Below, in pieces: positions 9,901-21,989 of a stretch of 64,000 nt of DNA (position 1 is the first letter of the stretch; every line of letters starts with the position of its first letter). Source of the DNA: Cryptomeria japonica (Eukaryota > Streptophyta > Pinopsida > Cupressales > Cupressaceae); the NCBI RefSeq assembly GCF_030272615.1, contig NC_081411.1, positions 41,281,140 through 41,345,139 of the forward strand. The letters are read 5' to 3'. Both the position numbers and the translations under genes were made by a program. The notes under the pieces were generated by a model. That model was not told the DNA's origin. It saw only the letters and a list, made by a program, of their open reading frames with translations, and did not search any database.

Positions 9901-12722
9901 ATGTTTGTTGAAATGAGGTCTCAACCTTCTTATGAAGCCATGTCATCACAATTGAGGAATCAATCATGTCAATCCAATCTCTACATGTCTTAGAACTTGG
10001 AACAAACATTTTATGATGAAACAAGTGTCCAAATATGACAATTGGAGGAGAAACTAGCTCAAGAAAAGGAGATATTGAAACAAAAAGTGAAAAAAATTGA
10101 GAAGAATAGATCACACAATGTCCAAAATGTTTCAAAAATTTCCAAGTCAAAATCCAAATATTGAGCCAATTGATGTAAGATCTCTTATCGAACAATCAAA
10201 TATACCATCTCTCCTCTCACAAATAGAGACGATGAAACAATTTCAAGAAAAGAGACAACAATATTATGTGCCTCCACAACAAGATCAAGAAGGTGTTTAC
10301 TATCAATCACATTTTCAACCATCACAACCAATTTTTTCAATAGTTCCAACATTTCCAACTAACAAAACCAATGGTCCAACATATACAACCAACATAACCA
10401 ATGATCCAATTTCAACAATATGTCCAACCAACTATACAATGTCAACAAATGGTTCAACCAATGGTGAAATATCAACAAGATCAATCAACATATCAATGTC
10501 AACAACCACAACCAAACATTAAAAAACAAAGGTTGTAGCACACACCAAGCCAAGTTTCAAACATGTCAAAACAATTGAATCAAGTCCAATATCAAACATG
10601 ACATCAAACCAAGACCAAATTATTTCCAAGCTAGTTCAAAATACAAATCCAATCATGTCAAAACCTCGCAAGGATTCAAATGTGTCTCCAAAGAAAGGTG
10701 ACCTTATTAGATAAATCTTAAAGAGAGTCCTAAGTGATTTTCCTGAGGATGATCAAAATCATACACCAATGTCTAGCAATAGCTCATCCATCCATCAAGA
10801 ATTTGATCCTCAAGTGGCCTCCACTTCCCCTCCCATTTCATCATATTTTAAAGTTTCACAAGAGCAATTTACACCATTGCCTCCAAATGATACATCTTCC
10901 CAAGGGTTGTTTGCCGCAGAAATACATGCTAATCAATGCCTTTATAAAAATCCCTTGTACTATTTGGAAATAGAAGATTTAATGCCATTGAATTCTTCTC
11001 TTTTAGAGAGTCCCTTTCAAAGTCCATCTCCTCATGTCAAAGCATTGATCCCTTGCCAAAATCACCCATGCATATCCAAAGTCCAACCCCATGTCAAGAG
11101 GATAATTTAGAGCATGAAGAAATGTGTCTTAAAATAGATCAAGATCCTGAAACCTTATCATCCCATCCAATTGTTGACCAAGATCCCATCTTCCTAGACA
11201 CTCATGATGATTCCCATATTCTTGTCCATCCTATCCAAATTCCTATTCACACTCCATTCCCTAAGCAAGATCAAGATATCCCAGTCCATCCAATCCCAAA
11301 CGATCCCCTTCCATTGCATGAAAAAATGTCCTTTAAAATCCCATTGACATTCCACTTCCTAAGAAATATCAAGATATCCCTTCCATCCTTTCTGATGATC
11401 CCATTGAAAGTCAAGAGAAAAGCACATTTAAAGAGGATTCCGATGATCTTCCTCCTTGTCAAGATCAAATTATTCCTTTAAATCCTCCACAAGATCCTTT
11501 TGTTCCTCCACCTCCTTGTCTTAATCCTCCATATACACTCTAAGGTCTCATTTGTTTTGATGATCCCATTATTTATCCCATTCCATCTCTTGAAGAGCCT
11601 GTCATTGATCCACGTCCTCCACATAATCCTAGTTCCCCTCGTGATCCTAACCCCCCTAGTGATCCTAATCCCCCTCATGATTCTAACATGTTGGTGCAAG
11701 ATGTTCATGAACCCCCTACATGCACAATGGGTTCTTCCACTTTGGTCCATTCCGATCCACTTTATGATCTCATTATTTCTCTCATGTCATGTCCACCTAA
11801 TAATGGACTTGCATCTTCCTTTAAAAGCACAAAGTATCCTACAAGTCAAAATATTCATAAAGGCAAAGGGGTAGACCTTCATGAGAAAGAACCCATCCAT
11901 ATTAAATATCTTAAGGGTCATGTTTACACAACTCACTCTCAAGACATTGGTATCCCTCCATAAAAATCAAAAAATACACCTTCCCCATCATACCTTCCAT
12001 CCATATTAGGTCCTTATATCCCTTTGTCCTCTATGCAAGGTCAACAAAGGCACACATCCTTGAGTAAATTTCATCCATCCAAAATACCTCCATTTTATTC
12101 ATATCCATCCATGCATTCCTTTCCCCCTCCAAGCAATTTGGATGCCAAGTATACAAGTCATAAGTCTAGGAATCCACATGTATTCAAGGATCAACATGTC
12201 CAATATAATCAACATGTCAAAAGAAAGCAAAATATGATCTATAAAGAAAAGGAAAAATCCAAAAGGTCACAAAGGCCCATTTCTCAAAAACTAAAGTCAA
12301 AATCTATATGGGTTCCTAAATCCCTTGTGCAAGCAATTCACTCGAATGAACCAAAAAATCATGAAAAATAAAAAACCATGTGGATCCCTAAGGGGCTCCT
12401 TGAAGCACAAGAGCCTAAAGAAACATCAAATTTGGCATCTAAAACTGCTATTCCTCCATCCAAACCTCTCAAATATATTCCTCCATCACCTTCATCATCT
12501 ATTTTGGGTCTTGATGTCCCCAAATCACCATCCTTTCCTCCATCCAAATCTCACCATTTGAGATCCATTTTTCCTCCATCAATCCACCACCCCTCAAGGT
12601 GTGTTCCAATGTTGATCTTGCCAACATTTCCATCCACTGAAGCCCAATTATTCCAATACCCTATCCATTATCCAATGCATATTTTCCATCCTTCCATCCC
12701 TTTGGTCCAATCCTTTGCATAA
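9901..12722 (+). pseudogene. Decayed proline-rich, coiled-coil protein of a pol-less LTR element
   Basis: One ancestral reading frame can be followed in pieces across this interval despite frameshifts and stops. The N-terminal part (about 9901-10160) has a coiled-coil-like segment (QLEEKLAQEKEILKQKVKKI). The middle (10097-11963) is rich in Pro, Gln and Ser with DPxPPxDPNPP repeats near 11600-11690. The C-terminal part (12024-12722) is basic (KRKQNMIYKEKEKSKRSQR) then proline-rich again. I recognise no zinc knuckle, protease or polymerase. A diverged copy lies on the minus strand at 61.5-64 kb, so this is the coding part of a repeated element. Position upstream of a 3' LTR at 15084 suggests a gag-like structural role, but no gag motif is visible and the function is unknown. 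Confidence 0.55.
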
Positions 12723-14887
12723 ATCCTTGGCTTAGTTTCATCTTATTTTCCATGTCCTTATCCTACCAATGTCTTTGAGCATGCTTTTAAAGGTCATGGT
12801 CCATTTTTTCAAAGCTACTATCCAAACTACAAAATGCATGAGTCCTTTCATCCCCTATCATGTGTCCATTTTTGGCTAAAATGTCAAAATAATAATAATA
12901 AAAAATTAAAAACATTGAAAAAAAGGAAAAATACAAAGAAAAAATAAAGAAAAATAATTCGTCCATTGGTGAAAACCTGGCAAACAAGCACCTTGGGTAA
13001 GTACCATGATGAAAACTTGGCAAACGGGTGTCATGCACAATCCATGAACTTCTTGTACACCATACTCAGGGACAAGTTTCCTTCTTCATTATCTTTTCAC
13101 CCTTCATTATCCTATCATACCCCTGTCATACCCCTTCCTTGTCCTATCATCCCTCAATGTCCATTTTCCCTTTCCACTTTGATCTTGACAAGGCTGAGGA
13201 TCTTCATGAGCATCATGCATCTTGTTTGCATCTTTTAGTCTATCATACCTTTTGTTCTTTATCCATTTGCTTATTACAACCTTTCATCCATATTCCCTGT
13301 CTTATTGCAACTTTCTGCCACTATCCCTTAGCCTATCCTGACCTTCAGTCCATGTCCCTTATCCATTCTTGGTCTTGCTTATCCTATCCATATCTTATCA
13401 CTATCCATACACTCTTTTTCGTTCCTTGATCTTGATCTAACATAAGGACGCAAAATCTAAACATCGTTTCAAAAACCTCTTGACATGTCCCTCATGCCAT
13501 GTCACTGCTTTACATTGTCATATCCAGTCTCTTGTCCCATCACGCAATAGCCCTTGAAAATTGCATCCGCGTTGTCTCCATAATAAAAGGCCTTTGTCTT
13601 CCCTCTATCCACCAACATTTCAGCAAGCCTATTTATTCACCTGTCATATTCCTTTCCTTGCTAGACACTAGGAGAAAAATCATAAAAATCCCCAAAAATC
13701 AAATAAAGTCCTAAAAAAAATCCTAAAAAAATTGAAAAATATCTTGAAATAATAAAAAAACATTAAAAAAAAACCCTGAAATAATTTTAAAATATCAAAA
13801 AATGTCCCAAAATAATTTAAAAACATTCATAAAATGTCCTGAAAAAAAGCCCTAAAAATCAAAATGTTCAAAAACCCTAAAAATTTCAGAACATTAAAAA
13901 TTCAAAAACAATCGCTTTTGTTCCATTTCACCAATAAACTGTCCCTTTTGTACATAGACAAACAAATAACATGTTACAACACCATGCTTAACAAATCATG
14001 AATTAACATATGAACTTTTCAATCAAACTAGGCATTCAAACTGATCAAAATTTTCATGTCAATCAATCAACATCAATATGATTTGTCCTTGTCAATATTA
14101 TCATGGGTCTTGTATAGGGTGTGGTATACTCGAAACCAGACTGTGTCCTATCTTAGATGAGGTACTGCATTCCCTGAAACCAGACACCATGTTCATCCTT
14201 TTATAACAACACTATCACTTTTGCAATGAAAATCAGAATGTTTGTTTGACTTGTTTGAATTTGCGAGTCTTATCTTTTCATTAATTTATTTTTGGCTCTC
14301 ACCATGTTCCTATGAATACTCGATGATGTCATTGAGTGATTTAGAGTAGTTGATATGGCTCATGGTCTTTCTTGTTTTTGGTTTTGTTTGTGGAGTGTTT
14401 CATAAAATTCTAGGGCAAACACACTCATGTCTTAGGATGTTTTGAACCATTCCTTGTCTGCAGCATGTCTGTTTTATGCAAAGGGATTGCATTATCACCC
14501 TGTCCTTCACTGCCATGGTGTGCTGCATCCATTTTGCCATATCAAATAAAGGATCTCACCTACTATTTGCATTTGTGAAAGCAAGATTTCATCACACTAA
14601 TTCATTCTTCACTTCTCATTTGAATTTCTTTTGGCTAACATTTTTTCTATCTCATGAATCCTTCTATCTATTTATCAAATTAATCATTATCCTGCTATCT
14701 ATTCTCTTTGATCAATCAAGAATTTCTTCATTTGGTATCAATCATCCTGTTTTTCTACAATCCCTTAGCATTCTTCCCTTCTTATTAACATTTTTCTACT
14801 TCATCATATTTTCTCTTTCTAACATTTCTTCTCTTCTTTTGAGAGATCATTCATTTCTTTCATCCATCAACAATCTCTCGAGGGGGC
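12723..14887 (+). other. 3' non-coding part of the proline-rich element
   Basis: No intact gene. 12880-12960 and 13680-13910 are A-rich runs (AAAAATCCTAAAAA words). Short open frames at 13028-13429 and 13499-13714 have clear counterparts at 61638-62317 on the minus strand, so the whole block belongs to the repeated element. CTCTCGAGGGGGCAT at 14874 marks the approach to the polypurine tract. Confidence 0.5.
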
Positions 14888-15083
14888 ATCCTACCTCCAT
14901 CCCTTAGTTTGTTGGGGCATGACTTTTTTTTCCAATTTTCTTTGAAACAACACTCATTATCACATTGTCTTAAAGAGGGGCAAAAATCCTACCTCCATCC
15001 CTTAGTTTGCTAGGGCATGACTTTTTTTTTCAATTTTCTTTGAAACAACGCTCATAATCACATTGTCTCAAAGAGGGACAAAA
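14888..15083 (+). repeat. 98-bp tandem duplication carrying two polypurine tracts
   Basis: Copies 14888-14985 and 14986-15083 both read ATCCTACCTCCATCCCTTAG...CTTTGAAACAAC...AAAGAGGG(G/A)CAAAA. Only the second copy abuts the LTR. The polypurine tract primes plus-strand DNA synthesis in LTR retrotransposons, so this element had two candidate priming sites. Confidence 0.85.
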
Positions 15084-16146
15084 TGTAGACACTCATAATT
15101 GGTCATCACTCTTACGTCGCTAACCTAATTTCTAACATGTCTTCTATGTCATATTTTATTTTCATCATATGATGACACTATGTCATTCTTCTAATTCAAA
15201 TTTTCTATTTTCCTAATCATTTAAATCATTTCATCATTAATCATTCATTTCCTAACATTAATTGAATAATATTTATTATTTGATTAAGTTCAAACCAACT
15301 TTAATCAAATAATCTTTATTATTTAATTAAATTCAATTTCATTTTCCTCATAATCGAATAATTTCTTTAAATTATTTAATAAGCTAATTCTTTCATCAAA
15401 ATTTATTTATTTAATAAAATCTTAATTATCTTCTTCCAAAAATCAAGAATGGAAACAAATCTTTATTTGTTTTTATTTAATTAATTTAATTTCTAATTAT
15501 CCTCATCCAAATTAAAAAATGGCAATAAATCAAGAAAATGATTTTAAAAATTAAAATAAATCATTATCCAATTTAAATAAACTATTTTTTCATATTCTCC
15601 CAATTTTCAAAAATGGAAAGTATGTCATCATCTGCTTTATATGATTTTCAAAAATCATTATCATATCTTCCTAAAAATTGAAAATGGAAATAACCAGTTA
15701 GCTTCTGATTTTCTTGATTTATCTTCTTGGAAAATATCTCTTTAATCTCAATTTAAAATTCAAAAAAGGAGATATGCCCAGTCAAAAGCCGCTTTATGCC
15801 GTCTTTTTTAATCGTCTTGATTCTCCAATCAATCTCAATTTTTTTTATAAATTTAGCCCTTTTCTCATTGATTTTTAACCACATTTTGAGTATCCTTATG
15901 CTGTCGATTTCATCATTATCTTGCTTGCAACAGAATTGCTTTGTAGGTGGCATCCACAAATTTGAAGGAGAAAGAACAACAATGAAGGAACAATGAAGGA
16001 GATTTCAACATTTTGGTTTGCGTTTCTTTTGAATCTTGTCTTCATTTCTTTTATTGAATGTATTATGATTTAATTTCACTGCAATCTAGTTTTTGTGGTT
16101 GAGATAGTTTAATATTGCTTTGATGCATTCCATTTTCCTAGTTACA
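15084..16146 (+). mobile_element. 3' LTR (TGTAGACAC family) of the proline-rich element
   Basis: Starts TGTAGACACTCATAATTGG directly after a polypurine tract and ends ...CCATTTTCCTAGTTACA (TGTA/TACA termini, 1063 bp; an end at 16149 is also possible). The body is AT-rich with TTAAATAA(T/A) repeats. Its ends resemble those of the LTR at 2171-2946 but the interiors differ, so the two are not a pair. Confidence 0.65.
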
Positions 16147-16492
16147 ACAATTAATTACAATCCTACCAAAAATGGCACCCATAAAGCATTAATTAACCAT
16201 TACATTCAAAAAGTGCCCACTATGCAATGAATGTACCCTAATGCAATCATCCCCTAAACGTGATGACTGCATACAAAAGGATTCTGCCACAATGCCATAA
16301 ATGTGATGATTGCATGCAAAGAGATGCTCCATTAATTCAGCATGCGTTGACCTAACTACCACTTGGCGAGAAACCCTAGGAGCGAGAAAATCCTTGGAGA
16401 GAGAAAACTTCTTGGTTTGTGGAGGATTTTCATGAAGCATTCAACTTTTCTGTGCTTCAGATGAATTTTCAGAGGTTTTTTCAAAATTTTCT

Positions 16493-16628
16493 ATTTTTTA
16501 GGAACTTTGCAAAAATAGAATTCGAGGTCCTGATGGAGTGAGAGTTCTCTCACGAATCCTATTTTTTAGGAACTTTCAAAAAATAGAATTCCGGGTCTTG
16601 ACGGAGAGAGAGTTCTCTCAAAAATCAA
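16493..16628. repeat. 68-bp tandem duplication
   Basis: ATTTTTTAGGAACTTT...AGAGTTCTCTCA occurs at 16493-16560 and again, directly adjacent, at 16561-16628 with about ten differences. Each copy contains an AGAGAGTTCTCTC palindrome. Confidence 0.85.
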
Positions 16629-17257
16629 GATTTGTAAAAATTTTTGAATTCTAACATGTTTGATGCCTAAAAATAGGATTTAAAAAAAAAATTATCGGAG
16701 GGAAATTTCTTGCTTTTTCTTCCTTGACCCTTGGATTTCCTTGCCTTCGAATTTTTTTTGAATTTCTGACTTGGGTATGGAATTTTGACCTTGATGGAGG
16801 AAATTTCATCTTGAAGCATTCATCCTTGATCCCTGGATTTTGACATTCTTCTGGATCTCCCGAGGTGCTATTTTCACCTGATGAAGGAAATCCTTCATCA
16901 CTTGATTTTCCTTGCCCCTTCTCCTTTAGCGCCCTAATCCAACCTTGGGTGAAGTTTTGCATGTGTGAGGGAATTCATGGCGCACCTTGGTTTTAGCGCC
17001 CTCTATCTCCTTTGGGCGCTGATTGAGCATGTCAAAGGAAAATGGGTGTGGAGGGAAATTCCTCTACACCCATGTTTTAGTGCCCTTTCTCTCCTTTAAG
17101 TACTATTTTGCATGGAGCAAGGATTTTTATCTTTCCTTCATTTCTCCATGCCTAGGTGATTCTAGCACCCTACTCCATCATTAGGCAATGTTTTGCTCTG
17201 GGGAGGGAAATTTCATGATTTTCACCTTTCCAAGTCAGTCTCATTCTCTTCATCAAG

Positions 17258-17335
17258 ATATATACATGAAATATAACATTTAAGTATAAGTGGCATTTCT
17301 TTCTTATACTTTAAGTTATATTTCATGTATATATT
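17258..17335. repeat. Near-perfect hairpin, about 32-bp arms
   Basis: ATATATACATGAAATATAAC(A)TTTAAGTATAAG (17258-17290) is followed by a 13-base loop and its inverted copy (17304-17335), with one or two mismatches. Confidence 0.85.
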
Positions 17336-17656
17336 GGCAGGATGTTTGAGAGTGGTTTCAGATCTCTAGGAATTATAATGCAAATTCTAGGTTTTAGAAG
17401 ATATTTCAAATTTTTAGATTTAATCAAATTTCAGGCCATTTTTGGACCAAGATGACATTTGTGGATTGATGCAAATTTCTAGACTTAGATGATTTTGCAT
17501 GCTTTCCACTTTTGGAATAGGAGTTCCATACTAGTGAGCCTCGTGAGAGTCATTTGTGTCAACCATTTTTTTGATCCAACTTATCTGCCTTCTAACTCTT
17601 CTGGATTTATAATTGATCTTCAGGTACATTAAGTCTGCAGTGCTTCATGGATGAAC

Positions 17657-17673
17657 CTACCAAAATAGATTTT
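17657..17673. repeat. LINE-1 target-site duplication, left copy
   Basis: CTACCAAAATAGATTTT, identical to 24081-24097. It sits next to the short poly(T) that is the LINE tail on the plus strand. Confidence 0.9.
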
Positions 17674-17850
17674 TTTTTGGATTAGATATCAAAAAATCAT
17701 TACATAGTATTAGAAAAATCTGAGTTCAGCAGTAACAAGGCACCAAGAGAAGGTGCATGCACACAAAAATATACAGTTTAACAAGCACCTCCACTATACT
17801 AAGGATGGTAACATTAGATATACATATTTGCAGACATAAACATTAGTAAA

Positions 17851-20800
17851 CTAGGTAAAAAGGATTTTTGAATCCGATAAAGAGTTGTTTCCCAGTGGGG
17901 GAATCCAAGCCACCCACCCCAAGTTTCCTTCCTGCCATACCTCCACCCGACCATCAAGTATGGTATGCTTGTGGGGGTGAGATGTGCACTCATGAATCAG
18001 GTCGGCTTCCTCCCGAGTGATCTCGAAGTGTATCTGCCTATGCTCCAGGTGCCTCATAAATGCCATTAGTGCTTTCTCAAATGCAGCCTTGCTCAGTTCA
18101 TCCCTCTCCCAAGTGAATCCATGAGATAGCTCTCGGATGTAAACTGTAGTAGCCCCCTTCCTTGATCCATCTGTCAAATTTGTTTGAGTCTAGCTTAAGT
18201 ACAACAATGACTTGCATAGAGATAGAATAAATAATGAGTCTCCTAAGAGATTCAGTGAGGTGCCTAGTATTGTTATCAAAGATGTCATCATTACGATACT
18301 TCCATATGAGCCAAAGAACCTCCAAAGAAAAACAAGACCAAAAGATATTTGCAACTTTCCTACAACCCTTGATATAGGCTAGAATAACATCTATGTATTC
18401 AACAGAGTTAGATTCCACATTAAAACCAAACAATTTCCATATTTCTTTTGCAAAATGGCATTCAAAAAATATATGTTTCACAGTTTGAGGCACTCTGCAT
18501 ATTTTACAGCTTAGGAAATTACCCTCCTTATATTTAATGGGGAATTTGTTTAACAGCAGGTCCCAACCAAAGAATTTATTTTTTGGTTCATTATGAGCCA
18601 TCCAAAATTTACCCAGCCTATCTTTCCACTCCTTTGGTTCCCAGTTTAGACCACAACACCTGTTGAGGTGCAGAAAAATGGTATCAACCTTGGTAAGAGA
18701 GGAGTAGATGCATTTTGCTTTAAGGGAGGGGAGAGGTGTGCCATCCGTCCAACAAAGTGCAGAGATGGGGGGATGGAGGAGAGGGGGGTGAGGGGGGGGG
18801 GAGAGCAGAGGATAAAGCCGTTTTAAGTATGTTATAGGTCTTGCTCTGGGATGTCGGGATAGAGAAGGTAAGTTCTAGCTCCTCCCACGATCTCATTTGG
18901 CCATTCTCAAATAGCTGCTCAAAGTATTTAACACCCATATTATGCCATTTCAGTGTAGAACAACCTTGGAGAGTGGCTAATGGTTTTTCATTATGGAATA
19001 GATTCCACCATATTGATTTGTTCTCAGCAATATGCCCCTGTATAGTGCCTTTCACTTTGATATGTACCAAGTGCTTCACATGTTCCCAAGCCTTCCATAA
19101 GGACTTAAAGATATTAGAACCAGTCGGGGATACCTCAAACTGTCCAATAACAAGGTCAAGCATGGGAAGATCTTTCCATTTCTTGGATATTTTAGGGACT
19201 GAGGATATAATGTTATTTCTTATTAGGACTTTCCATGGCTCATTACCTTCCATGGCCTTAAGAATCCACTTGGAGGCGAGGGCAATACCCTGTAGTTCCA
19301 GGTCTTTCAACCCCATCCCACCAAATAGTTTATGCATAGTGCACCACTCCCATTTCACTGCATGCTGCTTCCTAGTACCCTTGCCACCTAACCATAGGAA
19401 TTCTCTAATCCACTTTTGAACATGATTAAATTGATAATTCCTAAAGAGCCAAACTGATGAGAAATAGATATTATATGAGGCCAATATTTTTTGACATACC
19501 TGAAATCTTCTAGCCAAGGAGAGAAAGTTCCTATTCCATTTGGAGAGCTTCTTATCAATTTTATTCCTTACCCATTCCCACATTTCTTTTAGATTTGGAA
19601 GAATAGGGAAGGGGATACCTAGGTATTGTTCATTATTTTTCATGAATCATCGTGTTTACAATCTGAGTAGGACCCAACCAATTGAGAGAGAATTTTGAAA
19701 GCCAGCCCGGGGGGTTGACATCCCAACCTAGAAGATTGGATTTGTGCATAGCTATCTTACTGCAAGAGGCTAGGCAAAATAGATCAATATTTTTCAGCAG
19801 AGTAGTAAGGTTTTCTTCCTCAAGCTTAATTAATATTGCAATGTCGTCAACAAATTGGACATTACAGATTTCCTTTTTGTTAGGTAGGGAAATACCCCTA
19901 ACATGAGGAGTAATAGAGGAATCCTTAAGTAAGTAGAGCATTGCATCAACATCTAGAACAAATAATGCTGGAGCTAGAGGACATCCTTGCTTGATGGATC
20001 TAGTTAGTGCAAAATTGGAGGACCTTATCCCATTTACTTCAACAGAAGCATTAGCATCACATAATAGAGTTCTGACCATATTGCAAAATGTAGGGGGGAA
20101 ACCTAGTGAGTGAAGTATCTGAATGATATAGTCCCATTCTATCCAATCATAGGCTTTCTCAAAGTCTATGAGTAACATGGATCCATTTTGCCCTGATTCT
20201 TTAGCCCAATGGAGTGATTCCCAACAGGTGATTAGGTTTTCCAGTATATAACATCCTTTAACAAATTTTGTTTGAGTAGTGCTGACAATCTTAGGCAAGA
20301 TTTTCTCCAATCTGCATGCACTCAATTTAGCTAAGATTTTATATGACACATTCAAGAGTGTAATAAGCCTCCATTTTTTAAGTAGAGTTTTGTCACCTTC
20401 TTTAGGAATAAGCTTGATTAGACATTGATTAATATTTTTGCCCAAGGATCCAATGTGTATAGCCTCAGTGTATAGGGTATGAAGGTCATCAACAATCCAT
20501 TCAATATTCTCTTTATAGAATTCTACAAGAAACCCATCAGGGCCAGGGGATTTATCATTACTGAGGGCCAATATGGCTGATTTCTTTCTTTGAAATAGCC
20601 ATTTCAAGCATCTTACTATCCACCTTATCAATAGGTTCGGGGACCAACGACATGATTATTTTCCTGGCATTTTCTTGTTCCTCCCTAACTGGTTCAGCAG
20701 AGAACAGATCTTTGTAGAACTGAGCAAAGCATTCAAGAATTTCAGTTGGTTCAGAGAGGTTCTTATCCTACTCCCATATGGTGTCTATTCTCTCTCTTGC

Positions 20801-21989
20801 TTGTTTCATCTTAAGAAGTTGGAAGAAGAATTTCAAACCTCTATCTCCAGTATCTAACCAATTTAATTTAGCCTAGGTTCTCCACCCTTTGATTTTCTGA
20901 TTTTGTAGTCTTCTTAGATCAGATTTGGCCCTAATAAGTTGATTGGTGAGTGATTCATTCTAAGGATCCCCTTGCAGGTCCAGCTCAGCCACTTGGAGGG
21001 CACTATATATGCAATTGTAACTCAGAGGATCTGGCATCCTTAGCCTTATTTTTACCCACAACCTGACATAGTGAGGTCTTGGTTTTAACATTATGGTTCC
21101 ATCTATCAATGTTGGACATTTGGCTATTACTGTATTTATTAAACATTCTGACAAGACATAGGGAACACTTCAGGTTCTCATCCATTAATAGAGTAGTGTT
21201 CATTCTAAAGTTCGAGCTAGGGTTTGGTGAGGCCGCCCTACTATCATTTATCCTTAGCCCAACCATAATAGGATGATGATATGATAATGTATATGGTATA
21301 ACAACATATTGAATACCCTCATCATTTTTAACAGTCTCAAAGAAATCTTTGTTGAAATAGAATCTATCAAGCTTGCAATATACTCTCTTATTAAACTATT
21401 GATGATTACACCAAGTGTACCATATTGATTTATACTCTCCCTTCTTTCCTACTAAAGGATCAATTAGTCTCATCTTGTTAACCATCCTTTCCCACTACAT
21501 TCTCTCATCACCCTTCCATTCCACCTTGTTTCCTCCCTATTTATCTTGTGCATTAATTACCATGTTGAAATCTCCTCCCCAAAACCAGGGGATGTTTTCC
21601 AAGTTTGCAAGCTATTCCCACATATTCCCTCTTTCTCGGTAGTCATTGGAGGCATAGATTGAGTAGATGCCAAAGGTGGAGCTGTCATTCTGTATGATAG
21701 CTCATACTACCCTAGCACAAGGGGAGTGTCCCCATTTAGTGACCTTATTCATCCAATTAGGGTTTAATTAAATTGTAGCACCACCTCTTCCTTTAGGGTG
21801 ATTGGTGTAGAAGGGAGTGGCCTCCCTCCAGATAAATTTTAGACCAACTTCTAAGGTAAATCCCACTAATTTTAGCTCTTGGAGCATAAGGCAATCAATG
21901 TCCTTGTGCATATTTAGAAATCTTTTGACCACATATTTCCTATCAGGGGCCTCAAGACCCCTGATGTTCCATGAGATGGCTTTCAACAT
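17851..21989 (-). pseudogene. LINE-1 ORF2: endonuclease-reverse transcriptase (broken)
   Basis: ORF2 nicks the target DNA and reverse transcribes the element RNA there. The ATG at 21989 overlaps the ORF1 stop as TAATG. The APE-type endonuclease opens with ISWNIRGL and has LMLQELKL, but is cut by stops from 21768 on. The reverse transcriptase (20631-19633) keeps NDKSPGPDG, LLIDFEKAYDWIEWDY, KQGCPLAPALF and the active-site box FVDD, with Val in place of the usual Ala. The thumb/connection part follows in another frame (19643-18720). A zf-RVT-like segment (CKIC...HIFFEC) lies at about 18520-18450. The end (18177-17851) is in a further frame. No RNase H domain is seen. At least four frame changes separate the pieces. 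The family assignment is secure. Confidence 0.88.

Larger units (their letters stand above)
16150..17656 (-). mobile_element. Distal part of a minus-strand TGTTGTGA-family LTR or its element
   Basis: Continuous with 24098-24589 once LINE-1 is removed, because the LINE target-site duplication joins them. Read on the minus strand it has repeats of a TTTAGCGCCCT...GGGCGCT block (16925-17110), a 68-bp tandem duplication and a strong hairpin (both listed). No coding region is recognised. The left boundary against the LTR ending at 16146 is not resolved. Confidence 0.5.

Noticed and set aside
12787-13038. Minus-strand frame with Phe/Tyr-rich segment
   Set aside because: Antisense of an A-rich non-coding block in the proline-rich element.
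2171-16146. LTRs at 2171-2946 and 15084-16146 as the two LTRs of one element
   Set aside because: Only the first bases and last ~60 bases are alike, lengths differ by about 290 bp, and both are preceded by polypurine tracts, so both are 3' LTRs of related but separate elements.
18841-19419. 192-codon plus-strand open frame over LINE-1
   Set aside because: It is the reverse shadow of the LINE-1 ORF2 thumb/connection region, which has clear domain homology on the minus strand.
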